A stretch of 64,000 nucleotides of DNA, taken from the NCBI RefSeq assembly GCF_009866765.1, contig NZ_CP019431.1:4464001-4528000 (forward strand), read 5' to 3'. This DNA is from Pseudomonas sp. S35 (GTDB taxonomy: Bacteria > Pseudomonadota > Gammaproteobacteria > Pseudomonadales > Pseudomonadaceae). The translations under genes were made by a program, and so were the position numbers. Below the pieces are notes generated by a model, which searched no databases, was not told where the DNA came from, and saw only the letters and a list, made by a program, of their open reading frames with translations. The stretch's first letter is position 1. Every line of letters starts with the position of its first letter. Below are positions 50,679 through 61,740 of this stretch, piece after piece.

Positions 50679-53141
50679 TCAGCGGAATGTACCGGGCGCC
50701 CTGAATAACAGAGGCTGCGGCCGCACAGGTCGGCACTGCAAGCTATCAAAGGTAAACAACTGCGGTCGTTCGATCAGGTAGCCCTGAGCGTAATCCACAC
50801 CAATATCGAGCAAAGCCTGTTCGATGTGCGGTGTTTCAACAAATTCGGCAATTGTGCGCTTACCCATGACGTGGCCGATGTGATTGATCACTTCGACCAT
50901 GGCGCGGTTAATCGGGTCGTCCAGCATATCCTTTACGAAACTTCCATCGATCTTCAGGAAGTCTACAGGTAAATGTTTCAGATACGCGAACGAGGACATT
51001 CCGGCGCAAAAGTCATCAAGGGAAAAGTGGCAGCCTAAGGCTTTGAGTTCATTAATAAAGCGAATAGCGCTGCCCAAATTGGCAATCGCGCTGGTTTCAG
51101 TTATTTCAAAACAAATCATTTCCGGCGGAACACTGTAAGTATCGAATTTCTCACGTAAAAACCCGAGAAAATCGTCATCGCCAATGGTGATGCCTGACAG
51201 ATTGATCGCACACATGGCCATAGGCCGGCCCGGACGCTCGTGCATGCAATGGGCGATGAGCCTGAACACGTTTTCCACCACCCAACGGTCTAGGGACGTC
51301 ATCAACCCATAACGCTCGGCGGCCGGTATAAAGCTATCGGGCAGGATGATGCGACCCGACTCATCATGCAGGCGCAGCAGGATTTCAATATGGCCATTGC
51401 CGCCATCGGTATTGCCCAACGGTGAGATTTCCTGTGCGTACAGGCAAAACCGGTTCTCTTCCAGCGCCATGTGCAGCCGCTGTACCCAGGCCATCTCGCC
51501 AAATCGCATGGACAATTCCGAGTCGTCGGCGTGGTAGACCTGCACCCGGTTGCGGCCTTTTTCCTTGGCCATGTAGCAGGCCATGTCGGCGGCACGCAGC
51601 GAGGTTTCCAGGGTGGTCGGGGTTTGTGAGATATGCACCAGCCCGATGCTCACGGTGGTCATGAATGGCCGACCCTTCCACACAAAATGCAGGCTCTGCA
51701 CCGTGTGGCGCAGGCCCTCGGCGATTTTCTCCGCCACGGCCGCCGGGCAGTGCTCCAGCAGGATGCCGAACTCGTCGCCCCCCAGACGCGCCAGCGTGTC
51801 GCCCTCACGCAAGTCCGATTGCAGCAGCGCACAGATATGCCGCAGCAACTCGTCACCCGCCGCATGACCGCAGGTGTCGTTGACCAGCTTGAACTGGTCA
51901 AGATCGAGGAACATCAATGCGTGCCGCCCGCCTTCGGGCTGCCCTGCCATGTGCAGGACCTGTTCCAGGCGATATTCGAATTCCCGGCGGTTGGCCAGCC
52001 CGGTCAAGGCATCGTGCGTGGCCTGCCACGACAGGTTGGCGATGTACTGGCGCTCCTGGGTCATGTCATGCAAGACCAAAACTGCACCGCTGACCTTGCC
52101 AGCGCTGCGGATCGGCGCGCCCACCAGGGTAACCGAAACCGTGCTGCCGTCCAGACGCTGGATGGTTTTCGCGTGCTCGCTGCCGCCCTTGAGCTGACCC
52201 TTGACGATGTGTTCGATCAGGGTAAACCCGTCAGGTTGGGCGTTGTCATCCAACAGGTTGAACAGCGCCGCCAGGGGCAAGCCCTGGGCCTGGGCCGAGT
52301 TCCAGTGGGTCATGGCCTCGGCTGCCGGGTTCATATAGGTGATGGCACCGTCGACGGCGGTGGTGATCACCCCGTCACCAATCGACTCCAGGGTGATCTG
52401 CGCACGCTCCTTCTCAGCCTGCAAGGCATCAGCGAAGGCATGGCGCTGGGCCAGCAGCTTATGCGTACGCAACAGTGCCAGCACGATCAGGCCCAAGGCC
52501 GTCGCCAGGTTAGTGATCAGCAGCAACCGCAGGATCATGCGCGAGCCTTCGCCCAGGGCGTCGCTGAAGGCTTTGGCCGCCGGCGTCACGCCCTCGTTGA
52601 TGGCAGTGATATGCGCTTTCCATTGGCGCACATCATTAGGGCTGACTTGACCGACGCTGATCGTGCTGTGCATCTCCCGGGCCAGGTCATCCAACTGAAC
52701 CAGGTAGCCATCGCCCACCGTCCACAGCTCGATGGCCTTTTCCAGGTAACTGAAATGACGAAAATTGAGGTACAGCCAGATCAGGCTGGACACATCATCG
52801 GGGTGGTTGCCACCCTTGATAATGCCCTGGCGCGCGGCGTTCAGGTCAGGAGTGGGACGGTCAAGGGCCATGCGCAGTTCATGCCCGCCCTGGGGCACGG
52901 CGATGGCCTGCTGGTATTTGAGGTAGGTGGACGGGTTGCGGTCATCGGCGTAAAGCGTCAGGTAATAGATGGCATCCTTCTGGCCCTTGGACCACAAGCT
53001 CTCGCCGCCCACATAGCCTCGCACCGCTGACAGCGTGTAGAGACTGACGCAGCCCAACAATGCCTGGAACAGCACGACGGCGATAAAGGGCCAGACTATG
53101 CCCAACAGCCGAGGCGTTCCGAGAGTCCGCTTTTGCTTCAT
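50679..53141 (-). CDS. rbdA: Bifunctional GGDEF/EAL membrane regulator, RbdA-like
   Basis: 820 residues from the ATG at 53141. TM1 (about 14-36), periplasmic helical sensor, TM2 (about 192-212), PAS (about 230-350: ITLESIGDGVITTAVDGAITYMNPAAEAMT), GGDEF with LARLGGDEFGILL, and EAL. EAL catalytic set: INLSG, FEITET, SLDDFCAG, LKIDGSFV, AEFVE and QGYLIERP are present, but the name motif reads EILLRL (EIL). The architecture and the neighbouring ABC, DsbA-like, trhO, bolA and fumC genes match what I recall of P. aeruginosa RbdA, a c-di-GMP phosphodiesterase promoting biofilm dispersal. Confidence 0.88.
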   Translation of the reverse strand: MKQKRTLGTPRLLGIVWPFIAVVLFQALLGCVSLYTLSAVRGYVGGESLWSKGQKDAIYYLTLYADDRNPSTYLKYQQAIAVPQGGHELRMALDRPTPDLNAARQGIIKGGNHPDDVSSLIWLYLNFRHFSYLEKAIELWTVGDGYLVQLDDLAREMHSTISVGQVSPNDVRQWKAHITAINEGVTPAAKAFSDALGEGSRMILRLLLITNLATALGLIVLALLRTHKLLAQRHAFADALQAEKERAQITLESIGDGVITTAVDGAITYMNPAAEAMTHWNSAQAQGLPLAALFNLLDDNAQPDGFTLIEHIVKGQLKGGSEHAKTIQRLDGSTVSVTLVGAPIRSAGKVSGAVLVLHDMTQERQYIANLSWQATHDALTGLANRREFEYRLEQVLHMAGQPEGGRHALMFLDLDQFKLVNDTCGHAAGDELLRHICALLQSDLREGDTLARLGGDEFGILLEHCPAAVAEKIAEGLRHTVQSLHFVWKGRPFMTTVSIGLVHISQTPTTLETSLRAADMACYMAKEKGRNRVQVYHADDSELSMRFGEMAWVQRLHMALEENRFCLYAQEISPLGNTDGGNGHIEILLRLHDESGRIILPDSFIPAAERYGLMTSLDRWVVENVFRLIAHCMHERPGRPMAMCAINLSGITIGDDDFLGFLREKFDTYSVPPEMICFEITETSAIANLGSAIRFINELKALGCHFSLDDFCAGMSSFAYLKHLPVDFLKIDGSFVKDMLDDPINRAMVEVINHIGHVMGKRTIAEFVETPHIEQALLDIGVDYAQGYLIERPQLFTFDSLQCRPVRPQPLLFRAPGTFR

Positions 53142-53212
53142 GAAGTCCCTTGCATATGCACTGCTGGATACGCACGCAAACATCCACTTCCGATAGCACA
53201 GCCTAGGCTAAA

Positions 53213-55015
53213 TCAACGTACTTGTTGCAGGTGCCCATAGAGTTTTGCGTACAAACCGCCATCAGCGATCAATTGCTGATGGTCGCCATCCTCAGCGATA
53301 TGACCACCGTCAAACACTAAGACTCGATCGGCTTGTTTTACCGCCGACAGACGGTGCGCGATGATGAGTGTAGTACGCCCACTGAGGAACCGCGCCAAGG
53401 CCTGGTGCAGGTTGTACTCGGTGGCAGCGTCCAGGGCGGAGGTCGCTTCGTCGAGTATCACCACCTTGGGCTCGGCCAACACCATGCGCGCAATCGCCAG
53501 GCGCTGGCGCTGCCCGCCGGAAAAACGCACGCCGGAACGCCCCACCACACTGTCCAGGCCCTGGGGCAATGCCTTGACCGTAGCCTCCAACTGGGCGATT
53601 TCCAGCGCCTGCCAGCAGGCCTGGTCACTGCGCTCGCGGCCCATGGTCAGGTTGGCGCGCACGGTGTCGTTGAACAGCGCCGGGTGTTGCAGCACCACCG
53701 CAACGTGCTCGCGAATGGTCTCCAGGCCGATTTCCTGCTGGGTTGCACCACCGAAGCGAATACTGCCCGCCTGGGGCGTGTACAGCCCGAGCAACAGTTG
53801 CACCAGGGTGCTTTTGCCACCGCCACTGGCGCCGACAATCGCGACTTTTTCGCCAGGAGCAATCTGCAGGTTCAGCTGATTGAGCACCAGATCGTCGCCA
53901 TAACCGAAGTCCAGGCCGCGCACTTCGATGCCGACGGTTTCATGCCCGGTGAACGGGTCTTCGCCGCCGACGTATTGCGGCTCGTCAGCCCGCGCCAGCA
54001 GTTCGTTGATGCGCGTGAGTGCGCCGCCAGCGGCGTAGTAGGCGTATTGCAGGTTCAGTAACTGCTCCACCGGGCCGATCATGAACCACAGGTAGCTGAA
54101 CACCGCGAGCATCTGGCCGATGGACAGGTCGGAAAACAGCACGGTGAGCATCGCCGCCGCACGGAAGATGTCGATACCAAACTGGAACAGCAAACCGCTG
54201 GCGCGGCTGGACGCATCGGTTTTCCATTGGGAATGGATTGCGTAGTCGCGCACTTCCTGGGCGCGCTGGCCCAGGCGCCCGAGGAAAAAGCCCTGACGGT
54301 TGCCGGCGCGGACTTCCTGGATGGCGTCGAGGGTTTCGGTCAGGGCCTGGGTGAAACGCGAGGTGCTGTCGTTTTCCAGCTTCTTGAGGTGTTTGACACG
54401 CTTGCCCAACTGCACCGTGGCGTAGATCACCAGCGGGTTGAACAGCAGGATCAGCAACGCCAGTTGCCAATGCATCCACACCAAGATCGCCGAGGTACCG
54501 ACCAGGGTCAGCATCGCCACCAGGAAGCGGCTAAGGGTTTCGCCGACGAATTTATCCAGGGTATCCAGGTCGGTGACCAGGTGGGTAGTCACCGTGCCGC
54601 TGCCCAGGCTTTCGTATTCGCCGAGGGAGATGCGCTTGAGCCGCTCGATCAGGCGCACGCGGATGCGGTACACGATGTCCTTGGCCAACCGCGCGAACAG
54701 CCGCGCCTGGACCACGTTGAACACCAAGGCACCGCAGCGCAGCAGCAGCGTCACCACCAGCATCAGGCCGATATAACCGGCGGCCTTCTGCCAACCCAGG
54801 GGCAGCGCGTGGTTCATCACCTTGAGCGCGGCATCGCCGTGGCCCAGCAGCACTTCATCAACCAGCAACGGCAGCAGCAAGGGAATCGGCACGCTGCACA
54901 GGGTCGCCAGCACGGCGACGCCATTGGCGATCCACAGGGACTTTTTGTGACGCAGGGCCAGGCGGCGAATTTCCGCCCAGGTCAGACGATCAATGCGGGG
55001 CGGTTGTTCATGCAC
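53213..55015 (-). CDS. ABC exporter, fused permease and ATPase (MsbA-like)
   Basis: 600 residues: six-helix membrane domain (about 20-320), then an ATPase with Walker A GASGGGKSTL, Q-loop LQHPALF, signature RFSGGQRQR, Walker B VVILDEATSALD and H-loop IIAHRLS. Homodimeric type IV exporter of the MsbA/multidrug class in the inner membrane. It overlaps the DsbA-like gene by 8 nt, so the two are co-translated. The substrate is unknown. Confidence 0.92.
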   Translation of the reverse strand: MHEQPPRIDRLTWAEIRRLALRHKKSLWIANGVAVLATLCSVPIPLLLPLLVDEVLLGHGDAALKVMNHALPLGWQKAAGYIGLMLVVTLLLRCGALVFNVVQARLFARLAKDIVYRIRVRLIERLKRISLGEYESLGSGTVTTHLVTDLDTLDKFVGETLSRFLVAMLTLVGTSAILVWMHWQLALLILLFNPLVIYATVQLGKRVKHLKKLENDSTSRFTQALTETLDAIQEVRAGNRQGFFLGRLGQRAQEVRDYAIHSQWKTDASSRASGLLFQFGIDIFRAAAMLTVLFSDLSIGQMLAVFSYLWFMIGPVEQLLNLQYAYYAAGGALTRINELLARADEPQYVGGEDPFTGHETVGIEVRGLDFGYGDDLVLNQLNLQIAPGEKVAIVGASGGGKSTLVQLLLGLYTPQAGSIRFGGATQQEIGLETIREHVAVVLQHPALFNDTVRANLTMGRERSDQACWQALEIAQLEATVKALPQGLDSVVGRSGVRFSGGQRQRLAIARMVLAEPKVVILDEATSALDAATEYNLHQALARFLSGRTTLIIAHRLSAVKQADRVLVFDGGHIAEDGDHQQLIADGGLYAKLYGHLQQVR

Positions 55016-55643
55016 AGGTTGCTCGCTCCAGCCATCGCCCCAGCAACGGTGACAGCTCGGACAACGGCTGATAACCGTTGGTCAGCAAGGCCAGTTGACC
55101 ATTGCGCTCGGCCAGCAGCGTCGGGAAACCGGCGATCCCCAGGTCCTGCACCCAGGTAAAATCCGCTGCCGTGGCGGCATGCTGCTCGGCACGGTCAAAC
55201 TCGCCGGCAAACTCGATACGCGGGATGCCCGCCTGCTCGGCCAGTTCCACCAGCACGCTGGCGAGAGTCACATCGCGGCCCTCGACATAAAACGCACGCT
55301 GGATCAGCCCCAGCAGTGTCCACGCGCAATCCGGCGCCAGGCTGCGAGCGGTGACGATGGCGCGGCACGCAGGTTCGGTGTCATACACAAAGCCGTCGGG
55401 CAGCGCGCCTTCACGCATGAACGGTTGGCCGGTGGCGTCGGTGACAGCCTGCCAGTGTTCGAGGATATAGCGCCGGGTAGTCGGCTCCAGCGCCGCGCCG
55501 CTGCCGGTGCGCAGGCCGCCCACCACCAGGTGCACGTCCACGCCGGCCGCGTGGGCCTGCTCAACCAGCGCCTGCGCCACCGGGGCAAAGCCCCAGCACC
55601 AGGAGCACATCGGGTCCATTACATAGAGCAGGCGCGCAGACAT
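55008..55643 (-). CDS. DsbA-family (FrnE-like) thiol oxidoreductase
   Basis: 211 residues, no signal peptide, hence cytoplasmic. CxxC at 13-16 in DPMCSWCWGFAP, helical insert, and the cis-proline region GIAGFPTLLAE. It resembles the FrnE/2-hydroxychromene isomerase-like branch of DsbA. It lies between trhO (4 bp upstream) and the ABC exporter (8 nt overlap) in one minus-strand operon. Confidence 0.88.
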   Translation of the reverse strand: MSARLLYVMDPMCSWCWGFAPVAQALVEQAHAAGVDVHLVVGGLRTGSGAALEPTTRRYILEHWQAVTDATGQPFMREGALPDGFVYDTEPACRAIVTARSLAPDCAWTLLGLIQRAFYVEGRDVTLASVLVELAEQAGIPRIEFAGEFDRAEQHAATAADFTWVQDLGIAGFPTLLAERNGQLALLTNGYQPLSELSPLLGRWLERATCA

Positions 55644-55646
55644 GGG

Positions 55647-56588
55647 TCAGGCCTCGGAAGGGGTTTGCTTGTAGTTGAAGCCAATCGGGTGCGGCATATT
55701 ACGGGCCTTGGCCAGTTCAATCTGCTTTTGCCGGTCGATGGCGCTGCGTCGGGTTTTCTCCGGCAGCTTATCCCAGCAATGCGGGCAACTGATGCCGGCC
55801 ACGTAGTGCTCGGATGCGCGGTCTTCGACACTGACCGGTGTGCGGCAGGCATGACATTGATCGTAGTCGCCTTCGCTCAAGTCGTGGCGCACGGTCACGC
55901 GATTGTCGAAAACAAAGCAGTCGCCCTGCCATTTGGTTTCTGCCTGGGGCACCTCTTCGAGGTACTTCAGGATGCCGCCCTTGAGGTGGTAAACCTCGCC
56001 ATAACCTTCGCTGAGCATATAGCTCGACGCCTTTTCGCAACGAATGCCGCCGGTGCAGAACATGGCGACTTTCTTATGCTTGGCCGGGTCGAAGTTGGCT
56101 TTGATGTAGTCGGGAAATTCGCGAAAACTGGTGGTTTTCGGGTCGATTGCGCCTTCAAAGGTGCCGATGGACACTTCGTAGTCGTTACGGGTGTCGATCA
56201 ACAGCACTTGCGGGTCGCTGATCAGGGCGTTCCAGTCTTTCGGGTCGACGTAGGTGCCGACCTTTTTGTTCGGGTCGACGCCTTCGACGCCCAGGGTCAC
56301 GATCTCTTTCTTGAGCTTGACCTTGGTGCGGTAGAACGGCTGGTCGTCGCAGTACGACTCTTTGTGGTCGATGTCGACCATCCGAGGGTCGTTCTTCAGC
56401 CAGGCCATCAGCCCATCAATGCCTTCGCGGCTGCCGGAAACGGTGCCGTTGATGCCTTCTTCGGCGATCAACAAGGTACCTTTAATGCCGTTGTCGACCA
56501 TCGCCTGCAGCAAGGGCTCGCGCAGGGCGACGTAATCTTCGAGGGTGACGAACTTATACAGTGCCGCCACGACAATCGGTTGAGTCAT
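55647..56588 (-). CDS. trhO: tRNA uridine(34) hydroxylase, rhodanese family
   Basis: 313 residues. N-terminal acylphosphatase-like domain ([17 protein letters not shown]), a rhodanese domain with catalytic Cys in [16 protein letters not shown], and a C-terminal Zn-like cluster (CHACRTPV...CPHCWD). TrhO hydroxylates U34 of certain tRNAs with O2, on the way to 5-methoxy- or carboxymethoxyuridine. The length is typical. A terminator lies just upstream (56637-56665), so it must have its own promoter in the 50 bp before the start or be read through from bolA. Confidence 0.93.
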   Translation of the reverse strand: MTQPIVVAALYKFVTLEDYVALREPLLQAMVDNGIKGTLLIAEEGINGTVSGSREGIDGLMAWLKNDPRMVDIDHKESYCDDQPFYRTKVKLKKEIVTLGVEGVDPNKKVGTYVDPKDWNALISDPQVLLIDTRNDYEVSIGTFEGAIDPKTTSFREFPDYIKANFDPAKHKKVAMFCTGGIRCEKASSYMLSEGYGEVYHLKGGILKYLEEVPQAETKWQGDCFVFDNRVTVRHDLSEGDYDQCHACRTPVSVEDRASEHYVAGISCPHCWDKLPEKTRRSAIDRQKQIELAKARNMPHPIGFNYKQTPSEA

Positions 56589-56636
56589 GGGTGTTCTCTC
56601 CAGGTGGCTACCCTCGTAAAGGGTGAACCGGATGCA

Positions 56637-56665
56637 AAAAAAACGCGCCGGCTAAGCGGCGCGTT
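56637..56665 (-). terminator. Terminator between bolA and trhO
   Basis: AACGCGCCG (56642-56650) and CGGCGCGTT (56657-56665), a 9 bp perfect stem with a 6-nt loop. On the minus strand it is followed by TTTTTT (complement of 56637-56643). Confidence 0.8.
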
Positions 56666-56689
56666 GCGGATTCTATCAGGGATGCCCCG

Positions 56690-56983
56690 TCAATGTCCGC
56701 CGGCGCAGGTTGGCGAGGCCGGGGCTGCGTCGATTGTCGCCCACTCTTCAGGCGTGTAGGTATGCAGCGCCAGCGCATGAAACTCGCTCATCAGGTCACC
56801 CAGGGTGGCGTAGACCTTCTGGTGGCGCTTGACGCGGTTGAGCCCCTCGAACTGCTGGCTGACCAGCACGGCCTTGAAGTGGGTCTGCAAGCCACGGCTG
56901 TGCATATGGCTTTCATCCAGCACGCTCAAGTGTTGCGGGGCCAGGGCGGCGAGCGCCGTTTCGATACGCTGTTGCATGGTCAT
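56690..56983 (-). CDS. bolA: BolA family protein
   Basis: 97 residues. RIETALAALAPQHLSVLDESHMHSRGLQTHFKAVLVSQQFEGLNRVKRHQKVYATLGDLM...HALALHTYTPEEW is the BolA/YrbA fold, with the conserved His/Cys-type Fe-S ligand position in VKRHQKVY-HALALHTYTP. BolA proteins bind monothiol glutaredoxins through an Fe-S cluster and affect morphology and biofilm. It lies 6 bp downstream of the DUF2059 gene. Confidence 0.92.
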   Translation of the reverse strand: MTMQQRIETALAALAPQHLSVLDESHMHSRGLQTHFKAVLVSQQFEGLNRVKRHQKVYATLGDLMSEFHALALHTYTPEEWATIDAAPASPTCAGGH

Positions 56984-56989
56984 TCCTGC

Positions 56990-57505
56990 TTACTTCTTCT
57001 TGGCCGGCGCGGCTTTTGGGGTCAGCTCGTTGGTCATGTCTTCCAACAGCTTGTTGACCACCGGCACTGCGCTTTCCAGCTTGGCCTGGGTCATCTGGGC
57101 CGATTGCTGGGTCAGCTGTGGCATTTTTTCCAGGACTTTCTTGCCCAGTGGCGACTGGTAGAACGCAACCAGGTCCTTGAGCTCGGATTCGCTGAAGTTG
57201 GTGGTGTAGAGCTTGACCATGTCCGGCTTCAGCTTCGGCCAGCCGATGGCCTGGTCCAGTGCGGCGTTGGCCTTGGCCTGGTAGCTGTCGAGTACGGACT
57301 GCTTGGCGGCAGGCGCCTTGGTCTGTTCGAAACGCTGGGCGAACATTTGCTGCACTTGCATGTACACCGGGGTACCCAGCTTGTCGGCATGGGCCAGGGT
57401 AAGGAAGGCTTCGGCACTGGCGTTGTGGCTGGCGGTATCGGCAAAAACCTGGCCGCTGGCGCATACCAGAGCAACCGCGGTACAGATGGCACGAAGACGA
57501 GTCAT
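56990..57505 (-). CDS. Periplasmic DUF2059 protein
   Basis: 171 residues: signal peptide (RAICTAVALVCASGQVFA-DT), then a helical DUF2059 domain (KLYTTNFSESELKDLVAFYQSPLGKKVLEKMPQL) and a basic, Ala/Pro/Lys-rich tail. Function unknown; the motif F(S/T)E.EL..L..FY.SP.GKK is typical of the family. Conserved next to bolA and fumC. Confidence 0.9.
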   Translation of the reverse strand: MTRLRAICTAVALVCASGQVFADTASHNASAEAFLTLAHADKLGTPVYMQVQQMFAQRFEQTKAPAAKQSVLDSYQAKANAALDQAIGWPKLKPDMVKLYTTNFSESELKDLVAFYQSPLGKKVLEKMPQLTQQSAQMTQAKLESAVPVVNKLLEDMTNELTPKAAPAKKK

Positions 57506-57686
57506 CGAGTTTCCTTTCTAGCTGGCGAGGTAAGACCCCAAGGGCGCCCATTCTGCGCCTAAAAAACCTTAGGGCTCAACCCCGCGCCTTGTCAGGCAAG
57601 GATTGCCCGATGAAAAGTCTTTTTGGGGAACCCACCCGGCCGATCACGGCCTAAACTGCGCAAACGAACCTGAAGGAGTGTGCCCG

Positions 57687-59069
<1,383 letters not shown>

Positions 59070-59071
59070 CT

Positions 59072-60028
59072 TCAAGACGCCAGGCGCAGCCGCCGGGCCT
59101 TGAGCCCGGCGAGCAACGACGGCGCCAGGGCGACGGTCGCCGACCCCAGCACCACCACCAGCGCCCCGGCATAGCCCAAGGCGTTGATCTCTTCGGCCTG
59201 CACGTAGTCCGGCCACAGCCACGCCGCCAACGCCACCGCCACAAAGGTCACCAACGGCGTGAGCGCCAGCGTCGCACTCACCCGCGAGGCTTCCCAATGG
59301 GCCAGGGCTTCGGCAAACGCGCCGTAGGCCACCAGGGTGTTCATACAGCACGCCAGCAGCAGCCAGCCTTGCAACGGGCTCAGTTGCAGCGCCTCCAGCG
59401 GATGGGCCCAAGGCGTGAGCAACAAGGCGCAGGTCAGGTAGATCACCATCATGACTTGCAGCGAATTCCACACCGTCAGCAGTTGCTTCTGGCCCAAGGC
59501 ATAGAACACCCAGATCGACGTGGCGAGCAGGATCGTCAGCACGCCGGCGGTGTAGGTGCCAAGGGAGGTCAGCAGTTCTTCCAGGCGCTGGTTGAAGAAC
59601 AGCCCGAAGCCCGCGATCAGGACGAACAACCCCAATACCTGCCCACGGCTGAAACGCTCCTTGAACACAAACACACTGGCGATCATCAAAAAGATCGGGC
59701 CCATCTGCACCACCAACTGCGCGGTGCCGGGGCTGAGGAGTTTCAGGCCAACCAGATACAACACGTAGTTGCCCACCAGGCCGCACACGGCCATCGCCAC
59801 CAGCCAACCGCCCCTGGGACCGAGCACCTTGCGGCTGGGCAGGCGCTGGGTGGCGGCAAGGTAGACGAACAGGCAACCGCCGGCCACGGTGAGGCGAAAC
59901 CAGGTGACGGTGATCGGGTCCATCACCTGCAGCACTTGCTTGAGTTTGATCGGCAGAATACCCCAGAGGAACGCGGTCAGCAGGGTCAGGAGAAAACCGT
60001 AGACCCAGCGGCCGGAAGAGATGTGCAT
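59072..60028 (-). CDS. EamA/DMT superfamily transporter
   Basis: 318 residues with ten helices and two EamA repeats (FLLTLLTAFLWGILPIKLKQV...; YTAGVLTILLATSIWVFYALGQKQLL...). An inner-membrane metabolite exporter of the drug/metabolite type. Substrate unknown. Confidence 0.9.
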   Translation of the reverse strand: MHISSGRWVYGFLLTLLTAFLWGILPIKLKQVLQVMDPITVTWFRLTVAGGCLFVYLAATQRLPSRKVLGPRGGWLVAMAVCGLVGNYVLYLVGLKLLSPGTAQLVVQMGPIFLMIASVFVFKERFSRGQVLGLFVLIAGFGLFFNQRLEELLTSLGTYTAGVLTILLATSIWVFYALGQKQLLTVWNSLQVMMVIYLTCALLLTPWAHPLEALQLSPLQGWLLLACCMNTLVAYGAFAEALAHWEASRVSATLALTPLVTFVAVALAAWLWPDYVQAEEINALGYAGALVVVLGSATVALAPSLLAGLKARRLRLAS

Positions 60029-60099
60029 GAGTGCCCCAAAAAGCCGGAGGTAGAGGAGCCCTCATTCTAGGGGTATGCAGTGCGCTTTGGGTACTCCCA

Positions 60100-61053
60100 T
60101 TACGGCACCCCCATCACCAGCACTCCGCTGCCGCTGATCGCCCCAGGGGTCGGTAAGGAGCCGTTTCGGCGGACCAGGGAAAATGTGACATCGTCCCCGC
60201 CCACACTGTTGGTGATACGGGTCAGGAACGAACCGTTCACTTGAACCGCAGAGCCTGCACGGATAAGAGCAGTGCCCACGTCGGGGTTGGTCATCCTCAG
60301 CAGACGCGAGTCAAAACCCGTTGAAGTCCCCCTGTAGGTGATCGTGATAGGCGTGGTGATACCGGGGTCCGGGCATGTGTAGGCCAGCCTGAGGTTGGTG
60401 CGGATAGTCGAGGTGAGCGGATCGCTGCCCATTGCCCGCTGGTGTACGTTGCCGAAGTCGATGTTGATCGGGTTATTGTTGTTGATGGTGCAGGTCGATG
60501 GGGACAATTCGAAATTATTGGCGGCGGTGTAGGTGACGGTGAGTTGTGGCCGCGTGGCGTCATAGTTGTTCGAACTGGTGAGGCGTAAAAGGCCGAGGCT
60601 GTCGCCTATTCGAACGTTGATCGGATTAGACGGGTTATTGCGGACCAAAATGTAGGGGGTGATGTTGATCGGGTAACCGATCCCGTTGTTGGGCATCGTG
60701 GCGACTCGAATACCCGCCGGAACCGGAACGTTTTGGAACGCCCCGTTGATTCGCAAACCGGCCCGTTCACTGGCGAATTTGGGACCCGGCGTCCAGGGTG
60801 CACCTGAGTTGTTGCCGGTTTCCCAGAAGTCTGCCCCCCAAGCGGGACCCGCGCCTGCGGTGAATCGGCATTCGAGCCGTGCGCCTTCCATCAGAATCCT
60901 CGTGCGGTCACCGTCGAGTCGCACACTCACGGGTACGGTCAGGTGAGTCACACGCGCCCATTCACCGCCATTGACGCGACAATCAACGGCCCAGGCCGTC
61001 GTGGTAGTACCCGTCAGGACGAGCAGCACAATAGCTCCATACAGTCGTTTCAT
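60100..61053 (-). CDS. Two-domain fimbrial tip adhesin
   Basis: 317 residues: signal peptide (LYGAIVLLVLTGTTTTAWA), N-terminal putative receptor-binding domain (about 22-175; single disulfide-like C pair VDCRVNGG...RLECRFTAG), then a pilin domain from about 180 (FELSPSTCTINNNNPINIDFGNVHQRAMGS...RLAYTCPDPG). The FimH/PapG-like arrangement and its position as last gene of the operon indicate the fimbrial tip. The ligand is unknown. Confidence 0.85.
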   Translation of the reverse strand: MKRLYGAIVLLVLTGTTTTAWAVDCRVNGGEWARVTHLTVPVSVRLDGDRTRILMEGARLECRFTAGAGPAWGADFWETGNNSGAPWTPGPKFASERAGLRINGAFQNVPVPAGIRVATMPNNGIGYPINITPYILVRNNPSNPINVRIGDSLGLLRLTSSNNYDATRPQLTVTYTAANNFELSPSTCTINNNNPINIDFGNVHQRAMGSDPLTSTIRTNLRLAYTCPDPGITTPITITYRGTSTGFDSRLLRMTNPDVGTALIRAGSAVQVNGSFLTRITNSVGGDDVTFSLVRRNGSLPTPGAISGSGVLVMGVP

Positions 61054-61180
61054 TTTGATCTCTCGCTACCCTTCCGCCCAGGCACAGCCATACGAACACT
61101 CGGCCCGCGTTTCAGCGCTGCCCGGCAGAGATTTGAGGTTTGTCTGAGGCTGCTTCCAGCCGATGAGTGACGGCTGACCG

Positions 61181-61729
61181 CTACGGGTAATCCAACGTAA
61201 ACGTCGAGGTCACCGTGTACGCGCCATGCCCTATGGTTTGATCGCGGATGGCATTCGGCTCACCCTGCACATAGGCCTTGAGCTCAATCACGTTGTTGCC
61301 ATTGCTCAGCACCTGTTCGTCGCTGACGGCATTCAAGGGCAACGGCTTGTCACTCAGCGTCTCGATACCCACTCCAATACCCGAGGCACCACTGCCACCG
61401 TCCAGCGCGAGCAAGCCGGGAAGCGCAGTGTTTTCCCTGCCGCCGAACAGGATGGTGACCGTATTGCCGACCGTGGTATTGCAGTCGTCCAGGTGCAACC
61501 TGAACCCTTTGCCCCGTGAACGGGTGTTGAGGTAGAGGTGCTTGCTGGTCAGGTCCCAGAGTTCCAGCGTGATGGCCTCATCGCCGGGCCGGATCGTGCA
61601 AGCCTGCTCAACCAGGTTGCCCTTGAAACTCAGGTTGTCCGCAGCATGCCCTGTGGGCATCAGGCCGAAGGTGAGCAGAAACACCAGCCCGACACAGGAC
61701 CAACACTTATGAACACTGTCATGTCGCAT
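61181..61729 (-). CDS. Fimbrial subunit (type 1 pilin family)
   Basis: 182 residues: signal peptide (SCVGLVFLLTFGLMPTGHA-AD), N-terminal donor strand, first Cys in VEQACTIRPGDEAITLELWDL, second Cys in FRLHLDDCNTTVGNTVTILFGG, and a C-terminal beta zipper ending TVTSTFTLDYP. PapE/FimA-type structural or minor subunit exported by chaperone-usher. It is 127 bp upstream of the adhesin gene. Confidence 0.88.
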   Translation of the reverse strand: MRHDSVHKCWSCVGLVFLLTFGLMPTGHAADNLSFKGNLVEQACTIRPGDEAITLELWDLTSKHLYLNTRSRGKGFRLHLDDCNTTVGNTVTILFGGRENTALPGLLALDGGSGASGIGVGIETLSDKPLPLNAVSDEQVLSNGNNVIELKAYVQGEPNAIRDQTIGHGAYTVTSTFTLDYP

Positions 61730-61740
61730 GGATTCAACTC

